Part shown: positions 1-12,964 of the stretch, one piece after another
How the letters are laid out: the number at the start of each line of letters is the position of its first letter
Position numbering within the stretch: the first letter of the stretch is position 1
Source: Takifugu bimaculatus
Lineage: Eukaryota; Chordata; Actinopteri; Tetraodontiformes; Tetraodontidae
NCBI GenBank assembly: GCA_004026145.2
Contig: CP034984.1
Location: 13,009,321-13,073,320 of the forward strand
Reading direction: 5' to 3'
DNA length: 64,000 nt
The notes under the pieces: model-generated
What the model was told of the DNA's origin: nothing
The model's input: only the letters and a program-made list of their open reading frames with translations
The model's database searches: none
Translations under genes and position numbers: made by a program

Positions 1-396
1 CCGCCGCAAAGCACAACTGCTGGCTCAAGTCAACAAAGAGCACGAGCACAAACTGAAGGTGAGCCACCCGCACGTCTGTGACGGACGGACGCGGCAGAGA
101 TGGTTTCAGATTTCATCATTAAAGTCTGTGGGAATGAAAGGTTTTGTCTCGAGACCATCTGGGACAGAGGGAGACCGAGCCAACGTGAGAGAAGGAGGAG
201 GAGGAGGAGGGAGCGATGGATTTGTGCTGTACTGCATCCAATTTCACACTCGGCTGCTCTGTAGATTCAAGTTTTCACACGTGTTGGTGGTTTGAGACAC
301 ACATGCCTGCGCATGACGACGCAAACACACGCAGGCGTCTGTGCTAATGAATTTCTGTGCTAATGCGGCTCAAAAATCCAAATTGGAAAACTCTTT

Positions 397-438
<42 letters not shown>

Positions 439-3400
439 GCCTCTGCTGCAAGCGTCCACCCAGCGTTCCGTCTTTTGTTGAGAGGTTTTTGTCTGGCAGC
501 TCAGCTTCTGCAGTTTTACAGGTAAAAACTGCAAGCAGCTGCTCAAAGGCACCACAGATGTTACCTGTAAATAACGGCAGCCATTTTTTTGGCCTGCAGC
601 TAAGATCTTCCCCCACACATGTGGAGGCATCAACAGGCCCATCTTGCCTGGGCCCCACCCGCCATCCGCCACATCTGAAATTCAGGTTGATCTCTCAGCA
701 CGTACTCATTAAAGCTAACCCTCACAGGCAAGAACCTGCATGTGTGTTCCCTGTCTGGTCCTGGAGGCCGTCTCACTTTAGGCACATGTCCGAACCCTCG
801 ACGGGGGGGGGGATCACTGCAGGCACCTCCAGCCCCTCTGACACGAGCACTCAATTATTTCTGTCTAATCAGCATGTGGCTCCATGGCGGAGGTCATCAA
901 ATGGATGGGGGCGACACTCCTGATGATAATGTGGGCCTTTGTGTATATTTTATGTGGAGCATCTGGATTTATTTCCATATGAAAAGCTAGTTTTCGCGTG
1001 TGTCAAAATGCCAACCGTGCGTGTTTATTCACGTCTGATTAAGCTGCTAATGAAGCGTCCTGATTAAATTGGGCTGTTTCTGTCATATAAAGAACTCTTT
1101 TAATGAGCAGAAGCTGGGGAAATCTCAGCCAGACCTGTGACAGCGCAAACACACGTCTCTTCTTACTGCACCACTCCGGTTCTGCACATTGACACCAAGC
1201 ATGGTCACCATGGTGACCAGGGCCCCTTCAGCCTGTTGTGTGAAGTAGCAGAGGCGGGAAGCAGATCTGACAAATATGAATCAGGTTTTTTTCTGCATGC
1301 AGATTCTTTAATGGTTGGTTTAAGAGCCCCCGTGTTTGCCGTGTTTCTCCAGATATTCACACACGATTGGCTGCTTTATCTTCATTTTCCAGGCAGCCAG
1401 TTTTCTTAAAGGTCAGACTGTATTAATTGATAATCTATCACAGGGAATTTTTAATGATCGTGTTGGTATGAAGACTGGTGTTAAACTTAGCATGTGAGAG
1501 CAGTTAACAGCTAGTTTCCAGCAAAAAGAGACCGTGAATAAAGAGCAGTCTGTGGCGGTTGTTGGCTGTGGAAGACATTAGCCAGGACTCTGCTCTGCTG
1601 TCAATATTTCATCCTAGCATCATTTAAACAGATGAGGGATTTTATTCAGTTTAATTTGATTTATTAATTTATTTAGATGAGCAGAAACTCTGCGTCCTCT
1701 TCCTGTGGCTCATTTCTCTCTTATTAGCGTCACACAGTCGCTCTTAGAGTAGACAATATTTCCATTTCCTCCATCCTCGCTGGCACCTCGGGGTTGATAG
1801 AAGTTGAATTTCACCCAAGTTAGTTCATTTTTCTATGATCTTTTTTTCCTCCAGTCCTTTAACAGTGCCATTCCCATCGCTGTGCCACACGTCTCCTCTG
1901 CCTCTTCACCTCACATAACCTCTCTTTCCTCTCTGCTTCACACTCTCCCCACTTTACATAATCCCTCATATTCCTCTTTCCTCCATAATCTCTATTATGA
2001 CGCAGTGTTTTAGTATAATTTAATCATTTTAAAATCCTAATCTCAGACTGTTGTCTGCTGTATTCAAGCCTGTGCTGTTGTAAAGAGGTTCCGATGCTGC
2101 AGTCACACAGGACCAACAGTGCCGCAGTGGTCTGATGAATACAGCCGGAACTGTAATCCAAAGAAAAGCAGGTCCTTTAGACTGGCCAAATGTACAACAC
2201 AACATTAGTATTTGCTTATTAGATCTAATTTGGAATAATCCTTTGGCATGACATGGCTACAGAAATTGCAGAATATACCTATCTAGATATTAAGTCTAGT
2301 TACAGACAGCCTAGATAATGAGCTGGGATGTTTAGCACATAAATACTTATGCATAAAAATAAAGCTTTCCCTGATTGCGTCCAATACCGACCCCTGTGGA
2401 TTGAAGGGGTACTGCATTGTTTGTGGTCCATCTGTAAAGTTGCAGAAACTATGGACCGAAACCGCATTCAGAATCTGATCTAAGATTGTAGGTGTATTCT
2501 GTTTCTGATCGGGGAAGAAAGAGCTTCAAAGACCAGATGCTGAATAAATGCGGTGAGTTAGCTGTTGTCACGGCTACAGCATGTTGTTAACAACTTGGTC
2601 ACAACTCAGTGATGAGCCACGGGAAAAGTCCGTGTGATGTTCTAAGGTTCTGCGTCCCACTTCTCGCTCGCCTGCTGGGATGATCGCTGTCCTTGTTTTT
2701 GTTTTAGCTGCAGTGTTGGGAATCTGCACGGCCGTGTGCTTCATCACCGTGACAACCACATGTGCAGGAGCCTGCTGCAGAAACGGTGGCCCACTTCCAT
2801 TATGCTGTCTCTTCTCTCCCAGTTTCCTCAGCTAACCTCCAGCTCTCTTTTCGCTCGCGTGCTTCTTGCCGTGCCCATTATCTGCCCATCTCTGAGCACA
2901 ACCGTTTTGCCACCGGCAGCTTTGTCTTTTATCTCGTCCCGGTGCGATGTAGGGCAGATTTCAGGGAACAAGGACGATGAAAGCATGGACGAGTGTCAGC
3001 GCCGAGAGAAGAACATGAAGCGGTGCACAGTTCCAGTGTCTCTAGGTTGTGCAGAAAGTGAATATTGACTCCGGGTGCATGCGGAGACGGGACCGTGGGT
3101 TTGAGAGCTTGACAGGCTGCTGCAGCAGTGGGGAAACAGTCAGGGCGCTGCAGGGCTGTGGATGTTCCAGGCCTCCGTCAGCAGGGAGGGGACGGGGGAG
3201 GTCAGCCAGGGCGATACAGGCTGGTGAGGTGAACACAGTTCTGGTGTACTGTTACACAGGAACCTTAGCAAAAATGTAGAAAAACCTTGGCTAATGGCCG
3301 ACATGAATCATTCACGAGTATAAAAAAAGCAGCGATATTTAATAGTTATGAAGAGAAAGTCGTTTTATGGCAGCAGAAATACTTTTAGTACAAAAGTTTA

Positions 3401-6400
3401 TGAACTTTGGAGGAGAAAATGCATTTTGTTTTTCATTTGGCTCAGCTGAAACGTGGCAAAACGTCTAACATTCGTTGCCTGGAGGAATAAAGGAAGTTCA
3501 AAAATGTGATTCCTGCGTCTGTGATGGGGATTTTCTGCAGCCTTTGCAAATAATGAGCACAAGAGGAAGCAGCTGAGGAAGAGGAGCCCGTTCGCATGGG
3601 TTTTTGAGCAGCTTTGATTGGTTAGACTGGCTAAATAAACATCTCTTAGCCTCCCAAACAGCCTGTCACTCAACAAGATCACTTACAAAAAAATGAATTG
3701 CACTTTAAACAATAAAGGTCCCTTTTAAAGTATCAAATGCAAAATCTACATACAAATTTACAATTGACATATGTACAGTTTAATATATACACCAAGTAAT
3801 CCAGTCATATCAGTAAATTATAGCGTGATCAAGACCAAATGGAAGGAAGGGACCATTTCCGTGGCTAAATTCCCAGTGTTGTGTGTTCAGGTGCTTTTGA
3901 ACGCACTTTTTCTGCACCCCTGAAATGTTGGCTGCTCTCTGGCTGCTGTCACTCGTCCTCGTGTGTTTGGCAGCAGCAGAAAGGATTTTCCTCTTTGTTC
4001 AGCTCTTCAGATAGCAGCACTTTTCTGTTACCTAGCAACTCCAGGTCCAGCGACTCTGTTTCATTCACGCCGCTCAAGGCAGCTCTGTGGACAGTGTCAC
4101 AAACACACACCCTTGTCCATCTATCTTTGTGGGGACTTTCACAGACGTAACACATCACCTGGCTCCTAAGCATCAAAATGAACCCCCTGACCTCTGACCC
4201 AATTCATGTCTTAACCCCCAAACAGTCCTTTTAGGGACAGGACATGTCCTCACTTTGCTGGTAGAGCAAGTATTGTGGTACTCAATAGGTACGGTAACAA
4301 ATACAAGAACACACACACACACACACACACACACACCATCTGAAAGGGGTCACGTTGTTGCAGGAAGTGGGGGCAGAGATAAGAGAATGATGATAGCATA
4401 CCCCCCCTCCCCCGAAAGAGGCTTTTTAACAGCCCTTTAACGTCAGAACAGGGCGGCTCGCCCGTTTCCGCTCCCTCCGACGTTTTGCTGCAGCGTTCCA
4501 GGAGAGCAACGCCACGCGCCTCACCTCTGGCTCCAGAGTGATTTAAGAGAGTTTAAAGGTGGCTGAAAGGTGGCTGGTGTTGCTGCTCTATTCATCCCGC
4601 CTCTTTTGCACCTTTTCTCCAGGTGGTACGGGACCAGATCTCCCACTGTACTGTGAAACTGCGCCAGACCACAGGGCTGATGGAGTACTGCCTGGAGGTC
4701 ATCAAGGAGAACGACCCCAGCGGCTTCCTGCAGGTCAGACACTTCTCTGAGTCGTGTGGTTGGTGAGGAGTGTGTGAGGGGTGTGTGAGGAGTGTGTGAG
4801 GAGAGTGTGAGGAGTGTGTGAGGAGAGTGTGAGGAGTGTGTGAGGAGAGTGTGAGGAGTGTGTGAGGAGTGTGTGAGGAGAGTGTGAGGAGAGTGTGAGG
4901 AGTGTGTGAGGAGTGTGTGAGGCGCGTGTGCGAGTGTGTGGAGGCGTGTGCGGCGTGGTGTGAGGCGAGTGTGAGGCGTGGTGTGAGCGTGTGCGCGCGT
5001 TGCGGCGTGTGTGCGGCGCGTGTGCGGCGTGTGTGCGGCGTGTGTGCGCTGTGTGGTCGCGCGTGTGCGGCGCGTGTGCGGCTGTGTGCGGCGCGTGTGC
5101 GGCGTGTGTGCGTGTGTGCGCGCGTGTGCGGCGTGGTGCGGCTCGTGTGCGGCGCGTGTGCGGCGTGTGTGGCGGCGCGTGTGCGGCGTGTGTGCGGCGT
5201 GTGCGGCGCCTGTGCGGCGCTGTGCGGCGTGTGTGCGGCCGTGTGCGGCGTGTGTGCGGCGCGTGTGCGGCGCGTGTGCGGCGTGTGTGCGGCGTGTTGT
5301 GCGGCGTGTGTGCGGCCGTGTGCGGCCGTGTGCGGCGTGTGTGCGGCGTGTGTGCGCTCGTGTGCGGCGCGTGTGGCCGTGTTCGGCGCGTGTGCGGCGT
5401 GTGCGGGTGTGTGCGGCGCGTGTGCGGCGCGTGTGCGGCGTGTGTGTGCGGCGTGTGTGCGGCGCTGTGCGGCGTGGTGTGCGCGCGTGTGCGGCGTGTG
5501 TGCGGCGCGTGGCGGCTGTGTGCGGCGTGGTGTGCGGCGTGTGTGCGGCGCGTGTGCGGCGCTGTGCGGCTGTGTGCGCGTGTGTGCGCGTGTGCGGCGC
5601 GTGTGCGCGTGTGTGCGGCGTGTGTGCGGCGCGTGTGCGGCGCGTGTTGCGCGTGTGTGCGGCGTGTGTGCGCGTTGTGGGGCGCGTGTGCTGCGTGTGT
5701 GCGGCGTGTGGGCGCGTGTGTGCGTCGCGTGTTCGGCGTGTGTGCGGCGCGTGTGCGGCGCGTGTAGCGGCGTGTGCGGCGTGTGTGCGCGCGTGTGCGG
5801 CGTGTGTGCGGCGCGTGTGCGGCGTGTGTGCGGCGCGTGTGCGGCGTGTGCGGCGTGTGTGCGGCGTGTGTGCGGCGTGTGTGCGGCGCGTGTGCGGCGT
5901 GTGTGCGGCGTGTGTGCGGCGCGTGTGCGGCGCGTGTGCGGCTGTGTGCGGCGTGTGCTGGCGCGTGTGCGGCGTGTTTGGCGCGTGTGCGGCGTGTTTG
6001 CGGCGCGTGTGCGGCGAGGAGAGTGTTGAGGAGAGTGTGAGGACGTGTGTGAGGACGAGTGTGGGCGAGTTGAGGGAGTGTGTGAGGAGTGTATGCCTGA
6101 ATGACATCATCTTTGCTAGATCGCCACACTCATTATGGAGCTAACTAGAACCTGCGGCTCCTCCATGGTTGTGTGTGTGTGGGGGGGGGGGCCAGCATGT
6201 ATACAGGATATATTAATCTCACAATAACATTTCCGTCACTGGCGTCTCCAGATCTCAGATGCTTTGATCCGGAGGGTTCACATGACGGAGGGGCAGTGGG
6301 GGAAGGGCACCCTGACGCCCAGGATGACCAGCGACTTCGACCTGACCCTGGACAACGGCCCCCTCCTGCAAACCATCCACCAGCTGGACTTTGTCCAGAT

Positions 6401-9400
6401 GAAAGGTGAGAGGAGATGAAGCAGGAATCCTGGAATCACTCTGGTCCTGTGGAGCCTTTGATGCCGTTATGAATCCGTGTGTCTTTCATTTCTGCGTGAT
6501 CAATGTTGGTGCTGTCAGGACTCTGCGGGCTGTAATCTGTGTTTTTGGGTCCCCCCCCCCCTCAGTCCCAGCTGCTCCGATGCTGCAGCTGGAAGAATGC
6601 TGCACTCAGAACAACAGCGCCACGTTGTCATGGAAACAGCCGCCGCTCTCCACCATCGCCGTGGACGGCTACATCCTGGAGCTGGACGATGGGAACGGGG
6701 GTCCGTTCAGGGTGAGTTGAGGGGGGCTCGGGACCGGTCGGCCGTGCAGATGATCCCTTCGTGTAATCCATCCACCTTAGACCCCCCCAGCTGCACGCTG
6801 AGGCCCCCGCTCGCTTTGTTATAACGGCAACTTAACCCCGTCGAACAATGGCGCCAGTACAATGCAGAAGGTATCCTCCTCCTCCATTTAGCCCTGCACA
6901 GGGCGCCTATTGACCCCCCCCCACAATCGGTCTGGGAGATCTTTACATTCTCCTACAGTCACGTTAAACCTCTGCCCACTTTACTGGAAATAGGATCTGA
7001 AAGGAGCGTTTCAGTTGTTTTAGCATCGAATCCCGATATGATGCAAAGGTTTGGAAAACAAAAGGTTTGTTCCGCCTGGTTTCATGGTTCCGGCCTGAAA
7101 AAGAATAAACACTTTTGATTTAAACGCAATATTGTGACCCTGAAACAAACGTTTGCTTCCGTCCTTCTTCGCGACCCCCCACGGAGATAATTACTGCTGT
7201 CTGGTCAAAAGCTGATCATTGACATTCAAACTCGAGCGTAGCCGCCAAATGCTAACTGGCGAGCTGTCGGCAGTTGTGTGGCCCCTTCGGAGGTTTATCT
7301 TGGGCACCTGTGATGCATTTTTGATGGAAGCATAGAGGAAGTTGACTCACGGGGCTTCGCCAACGCAGCTCCTCGCCGCGGCGTGTCCTCGCTCTATTTC
7401 TACCGTGGCGTGGGCTGCAGCCTCGCCCACGCTGGGTTATTTGCCAAGTGGGGGACGCTCCAACGGAAGCGGCGCTGAATGGGGGGTTAGCGAAGGCAGC
7501 TCTGCCAGTCCTGCATCACGACTCCTCACTGTGTGTCTCCGCAGGAGGTCTACGTGGGGACGGAGACCATCTGCACGGTGGACGGCCTCCACTTTCACAG
7601 CACGTACAAGTCCAGGGTGAAGGCCTTCAACGCCAGCGGAGTGGGCCAGTACAGCAAGACCCTGATCATGCAGACCTCTGAGAGTACGTCCCACCTTTGT
7701 TCCATCCCGACGTCCAGGCGCGGCGTCAAAGCTGTGAGAAACGTGGACGATGCACAGCGGTGGGCTCGTGTTAGCGTCCATTTTCCTCTGCAGAGCAAGA
7801 AAGAAGAGAAAAATCTGCTTTAGTTGCACCGCAGCACGTCAGGGGGCGGCGATTTTACCCATATTTGGACCAAATCGCAGCTCCAGCAGCATATTACAAG
7901 ATTATCCGCTAACGTGCTAATTGGCTACGCTGGCTAACCGACCCTGAGAGGCGGGACTGAGCCTGTAGGTGCAGGGAATGAGAACGTCCCCCCGCCATGA
8001 GAATGTCCCCCGCCATGAGAATGTCCCCCCGCCCCCCTGGAGTGTCTCTGATATCAGGCAGCATAGAGGCGATCTAAAGCGTCGGCGCCGCGTTCGTGCG
8101 CTCGCTGTCCTGAAACCGCGAATAAATGTGGACTGGACGCGAGATCTGAAGCAGGACCCGCCGCCGCTGCCCGAGCGACGCTCCGCATCTTCAGAAGGAA
8201 TTTCCTTCTGAGGAACTTGGAGAGAAAAGGGAATATTTGTCTATTTGTTCTAAGATTTTTAGCGCCGCTCTCCTGAAGGGGTCCGAACGTTCCACCGCCT
8301 CTTCATTCACTTTCATGTTTGTGGTGTTCAATAGCACTGAAGCTTCTCGGGCATCGCTTGTCTCAGAGACTCTGCTCAAGCTCCACTTCTGGGTACCCCC
8401 CCTCTCCAACCCCCCAACCCCCCCCCCCCCCCCCCCTCCCACGGCTCCACCCATCAGCTGCCATGTAGACGAGGCAGCTCGTCACCCATCAGAGGAGCTG
8501 ACAGAGAACGCGTGATCGACGTCCTCCTCTCTGTGTCCTCTGATGGGTTTCTTTGTGTTTTCTTGTCAACTTCGCTGATCCAACGTGCTTTTTTTTACCC
8601 CCCCCCCCCTCTGCTTTGCTGCTTTGCAACACTCTCCTCCCCCTCCTCTCTTCCCCCCCCCCTTCACTCCACTTTGCAGCTGGACACCCGCCCTGCGATA
8701 TTCAGTCTATAAACACAGGTACGAACGGCTCTTGTTGGCTGACTGTTTCCACCCCCCCACCCCCCCACAACCGCCGCTTTTCCACTTCCTGTTTCATCAC
8801 TTCACTCCTCAGCTGGGGAGGGGCTCCGCGGGCTTCAGTGGTCAAAAGCTCTTCTAATAAATGTCTTATTTCCTTTCGGGAAATAAGGCTGCGTAATGAA
8901 ACATCGGCGCACGTTAACATTAACAACAGCCAATGTGGAGCAGGAGCAGAACCGCCCCCCCCACCCCCTCCCCCCCAGCTTCCACGCCTCTGTGGTGCAT
9001 TCGCACTGTATTTCTGTTCATTCATCTGCAGAAAGACACACGTTTGAGTTGAAATGTGTGAATAAAATATTCAGGCACGTCGACTAGACCTTTTATCTTT
9101 TTATCTTCACCTGTTTCCTGCAGGTTAGGGTCAAAGGTCAGCGTTTGCAGACTGGCGAAGGCGTGATGATGTCATAGATGATTAAGACGATAGTTGAATA
9201 AGTCATAATGAGGCATTTACATATCAACATCACTCTTTTAACCCCCAGTCTGTAGACTCACGTCACCTCCAAACTCATGCTCATCAGCTCTCGGTGGCGT
9301 TCCGCCGGTAACGGTGACCCCTGTGTGTCCCGCAGTTGCTTGGTTCACCTTTGACCCCGCCTCCGCCCACCCTGACATCGTCCTCTCCAACGACAACCTG

Positions 9401-10137
9401 ACGGTGACGTGCAGGCAGCTACGACGACAGGGTGGTGCTGGGCAACTCCGCCTTCTCCCGCGGGGTCCACTACTGGGAGATGACCCTGGATCGCTATGAC
9501 AACCACCCGGATCCCGCCTTCGGCGTTGCCCGGGGCGACGTGCGGAAGGACGTGATGCTGGGGAAGGACGACAAGGCGTGGGCCATGTACGTGGACAACA
9601 ACCGCTCCTGGTTCATGCACAACAACTCGCACACCAATAGGTGAGCGCTGGAGTCTCCTCAGGGAAGACGACAGAGAAGCTAACGTCGCTAATCTGACCC
9701 GCTAATCTGTGCAGGACGGACGGCGGCATCGCTAAAGGGTCCACGATAGGAATCCTGCTGGACTTCTCACGGAGGATCATGATCTTCCTCATCAACGACG
9801 AGCAGCAGGGCCCCGTCGCCTTCGAGGGGCTGGAGGGCGTCTATTATCCCGCCATCAGCATCAACCGAAACGTCCAGGTGAAGATTTAGCTTCTGTAATT
9901 AACCCGGTTAATGTACGGCTTGATCTTAGCTGAGAGAGAAAGAGCTGAATGTGAAGGCTAAGCAAAGGAAACTCTCTGAGGATGTAACCTCACAGCTCCC
10001 CCCTGCAGGTGGGACAAATACTAACAGCTTCTCTAACCCAAACACTTGTGTGTTTTTAGGTGACGCTCCACACTGGACTACCCATCCCTGATTTCTACAC
10101 TCCTGGGGAGGCCGACCCCACCGGATCCGTATGCTAA
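1..10137 (+). CDS. trim9: TRIM9, E3 ubiquitin ligase (3' part, eight exons)
   Basis: TRIM9 is a neuronal RING-type E3 ubiquitin ligase of the C-I (COS-FN3-SPRY) TRIM subfamily; it acts at the cytoskeleton and vesicle-fusion machinery. Only the C-terminal 383 or so residues are here; RING, B-boxes and most of the coiled coil lie before position 1. Coding exons, all with GT-AG borders: 1-58, 4623-4733, 6252-6405, 6566-6711, 7545-7683, 9336-9640, 9715-9877 and 10060-10137 (TAA). Exons 1-3 encode the end of the coiled coil and the COS region (ISDALIRRVH). Exons 4-5 encode the FN3 domain (ATLSWKQPPLS, DGYILELDDGNGG). Exons 6-8 encode the SPRY domain (DRYDNHPDPAFGVAR, DDKAWAMYVDNNRSWFMHNN). The sequence closely matches the vertebrate TRIM9 family. 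Exon 6 is one base too long (305 rather than 304 nt), which shifts the frame near 9411-9416. The tail DFYTPGEADPTGSVC differs from the usual TRIM9 end as I recall it. TRIM67 is the paralogue alternative; the pygl neighbour favours TRIM9. Confidence 0.95.
398..436. repeat. (TCA)13 trinucleotide microsatellite
   Basis: Thirteen uninterrupted TCA triplets lie in the trim9 intron. They produce poly-His and poly-Asp reading frames on the two strands that are not genes. Confidence 0.95.
4100..4340. repeat. Teleost interspersed repeat ending in an (AC)n tail
   Basis: The stretch carries the phrases 'ctttgtggggactttcac', 'cctgacctctgaccc', 'cttaacccccaaac' and 'tgtcctcactttgctggt', then runs into an (AC)14 tract at 4309-4336. 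From memory this arrangement is a common high-copy repeat in fish introns. I cannot name the family or fix its ends. Confidence 0.5.
4755..6090. repeat. GC-rich 10-11 bp minisatellite, almost without A, in a trim9 intron
   Basis: An array of roughly 10-11 bp units fills the intron between the exons at 4623-4733 and 6252-6405. The outer parts (about 4755-4920 and 6015-6085) use units of the type GTGTGAGGAG. The central kilobase uses GTGTGCGGCG, the same unit with both A bases replaced by C. Between 4987 and 6016 the + strand has a single A, at 5766. Lack of A on one strand and T-poor codons on the other remove stop codons, so frames of several hundred residues appear on both strands. They are low-complexity Arg/Cys/Val or Arg/Thr/His text, not proteins. 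Confidence 0.97.
8397..8970. repeat. Cluster of poly-C tracts in a trim9 intron
   Basis: Several C homopolymer or near-homopolymer runs (near 8395-8440, 8598-8610, 8650-8662, 8750-8770 and 8955-8980) lie in the intron between exons 5 and 6. Reads through such tracts often carry length errors, so spacing here is uncertain. No gene is seen. Confidence 0.7.
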
Positions 10138-12760
10138 ATAGACTCACTGCGGCCTAACTGTTTTCCTCGGGTTCAGCCTGTCAATCTTTAACTATGATAC
10201 GCCTCCTGTCACCCCCACCCCCCACACTCCCCCCGACCAACTGACCCCGTTCCTCTGTGTCGGAGGACCAGTCCAGCCGCGAGCCATGCCTTTATCTCGC
10301 CTGGACCCAGGACGCCTGGGCCAGCGATCCTCACGAGCTGACGATTCCTGAATCATGTGTGGCTACAAACATAGGGGAATATGTTTCAGCTGTTAGCTTT
10401 CATACAGAGAGACTGACACACATACTTTACTGTGCTATAAAAGATACAACACCTCTACTAGCAGCCAGTTAGCTTAGCTTAGCATAATGGAGTCAGAGCT
10501 AAAACACCAATTGGTGTGCAAGTTACCGAGTGTGTAACCCGCCGCCAAGTGGCCACAACCACACTAGCGACTGCACATGCTGCTCTATAGCTTAGCGTTC
10601 CTTTAGCCTACCTCCAGAGGGTGATCAAGAAGTCATCACATTTAGCTCAGCTAGCTGGTTGCTTTGTGTAGCTTAATATTTAGCATAAAGCCATTTTGTT
10701 GTTCAGTCTCTCTGCAGGAACGCAAAGAGGCTCATTTCAATGAAAAGGGGGAGGTTGTACATCATTTGAAGAAGCCTCTATAGCATTAGCAATTTTTGAC
10801 TTATTTATTGCTAGATTTATATAAAATAAACTGTATTGGGGTGTATGATTTTGTTGTCAGCTCTGAGCGTTGTGGCGTGTCCTGAAACACTAGGGGTAGC
10901 AGGAGAGGTCAGCGCATGCTGTGGTTCTGGTACAAGAGCAATAGTCCGATGCTCATGTGTCACTTTCCTATCCTCATCTGCGTAGAGGGTTGCTTTGCTA
11001 AGTGGCTTCGCACGTGTGAGACGTCTGTACCATCCTAAAATACACACACACACACACACACAAAACCCCCGCATAACTTCAGTTCTGTGCATCAACCAGT
11101 GCTGAGAACTGGCTAACAAAGGAACTGATGAAGGTGCCTGAATTAGCTACAACGGCTCGCATCTTTTTTTTTTACTGTAGTCGTAGCAGTTTTGTAACAC
11201 TGTCATTGAAACAAAGAACTGTACAGCTACATGACTTATTAATGTTGAGTTTTGTTCTTATTTGATGTATGGTTATTACAGGAATAATCTTTTTGTTGCT
11301 CAATAAATCCCACTTATTTCTTGAAGAGGCTTCTTTTACAGTAATAATGAGCACGAGTTCTGTCTCTTCAACGCACTTGGATGTTTGTGGCTGTTGTGCT
11401 TGGGCAACAATGTATGAGACATAATGCTAATGCTAATAATATCCTCTTCATTATGATGTCAAGATACCACCCATATATGTGATTTTAGGTTGAACATTTT
11501 GGTTGGTCAAGAGTCCTCTGGGGACCGTGAAACATTTAGCCAAAGGTCTTAGCAATCATGTTAGCAGACAGTGTGGACAGGATTTGGTGTCATACATGAA
11601 GCCACGGATGCTAACACCTGCAGGAACAGCTAAGCTAACTTCAGCCGAGAAGTAGTTCACTGTGAAGAGGGCTAACATGCTGTAGCCAGCTAGGTATGGT
11701 GATGGAGGTGTTGTGAGCAAAGAGTTGGTTGTCAGCTTACTAAAAACACACGCCAACTTCCTGATCTAGCTAGTCATGCAGAAAATCAGCAAAAGGTTTA
11801 CAACACATTGTCTAGAGACTGTAAATACCTAGCCAACTTGTGAAATTACATTTTCAGCTCTGTTAGCTTTAGCATTCATCTCTTCAGTTGGAGGGAACTG
11901 TTGCCCTGAAAGGTTCCTGGTGCATCGCAGGCCCGCGTCTTTAGCATTTACACAAGGTGCTATCCTGTGTTCCAGCTTCATGGGTGTGCCTTTACCCCCC
12001 CGATACCTGAAAAATACACAAAACTTTGCTAAAAGCTAATCGATTGCTTCATCAGTGGAGTTCGTCATGCCTGACTTCAGCTGCTGCTATGTATTTTTCT
12101 ATCAGCAAATTCAACAATAGTTAACTATATTACTGAAGAGAATATCAGTCAGGTGCAACAAAATGTATTTATTTTTTCTTTAATATTGATTGTAAAATTG
12201 GTAGAGCTGCCGCCTTCATCCACGTGGAGCAGATAAACATTTCTGCTACTTTTCAGTGCAAATAATGCTTTTCCTGCAACTTTTTTTCCTCCAATGTCAA
12301 ATTTTATATATAAAAAAAAAGTGTAGTTCTGTCCTGACAATAAATACACACGTATGATTGTAACATCTATTTTTCCAAAAGGCCAAAAATACACTGTAAA
12401 TACACAAAAGTAGGCCCAGGATCTGGTAAAACCTAAAGGAATGATGAAAAAAAACTAACTCAGAGTCGCTGTGCGACACTCCAAATGTGTGTGAGGTGTG
12501 TGTGGTCTGCAGTATAACTTTATTTTAAGTCCAAAGTGAGCTGTTTTGTTTTGGCAGTTTGAAGGAAAACTTTAAAGTGATGCCGATGTTTGCCTATAGA
12601 GAGTTTTATGAATGAAAAATGTCACTAATATAATTTCATTATAGTCGCTACGAGTGTGCATCCATGCTGATGTTACTATGACAATGAAATGAGTTATAAA
12701 CTGAGCCTCTGTGGGTTTTTTGTACATGTGAACATTCAATAAATAGGTGTCAGCTAGCTC
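10138..12760 (+). other. trim9: Probable trim9 3' UTR and polyadenylation region
   Basis: After the trim9 TAA at 10135-10137 there are 2.6 kb without a recognisable gene. The last AATAAA (12738-12743) is followed within about 30 bases by a GT-rich stretch (TTGTCTGGGCGTCTG), which fits a polyadenylation site. Earlier AATAAA copies also occur, and an (AC)n tract lies near 11041. UTR extent is inferred only from position and signal. Confidence 0.5.
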
Positions 12761-12964
12761 ACATGTTGTCTGGGCGTCTGTACAGCTGCTGTCTCATTTT
12801 TCAGGTGGATAAATCAGATCAAATTTGGGATTTGTGTATCCGACAACTTTAAATAAAAAACAGCCCTAAAAAGGCCCGATAATTAAATATATATTCTAAT
12901 ATAATTATTCAACTAAATAATGTGATAATAACATTGAAAGCAAGGGCAGCCACTTCCTGATGCT

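Larger units (their letters stand above)
59..4622 (+). other. Long trim9 intron, no gene seen
   Basis: This 4.6-kb intron separates the partial first exon from the exon starting at 4623. It has a GTGAGC donor at 59 and a CTCCAG acceptor ending at 4622. It holds a (TCA)13 microsatellite and, near its end, a teleost interspersed repeat with an AC tail. Open frames inside it are short, lack family resemblance and look like chance. Confidence 0.7.

Noticed and set aside
357..923. 188-residue frame with a poly-His run
   Set aside because: The His run is a (TCA)13 microsatellite inside a trim9 intron; the rest has no family resemblance.
4521..6144. Open frames of 250-530 residues on both strands
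   Set aside because: They are translations of the GTGTGAGGAG/GTGTGCGGCG minisatellite, low-complexity in every frame, and run through true trim9 exon and intron borders.
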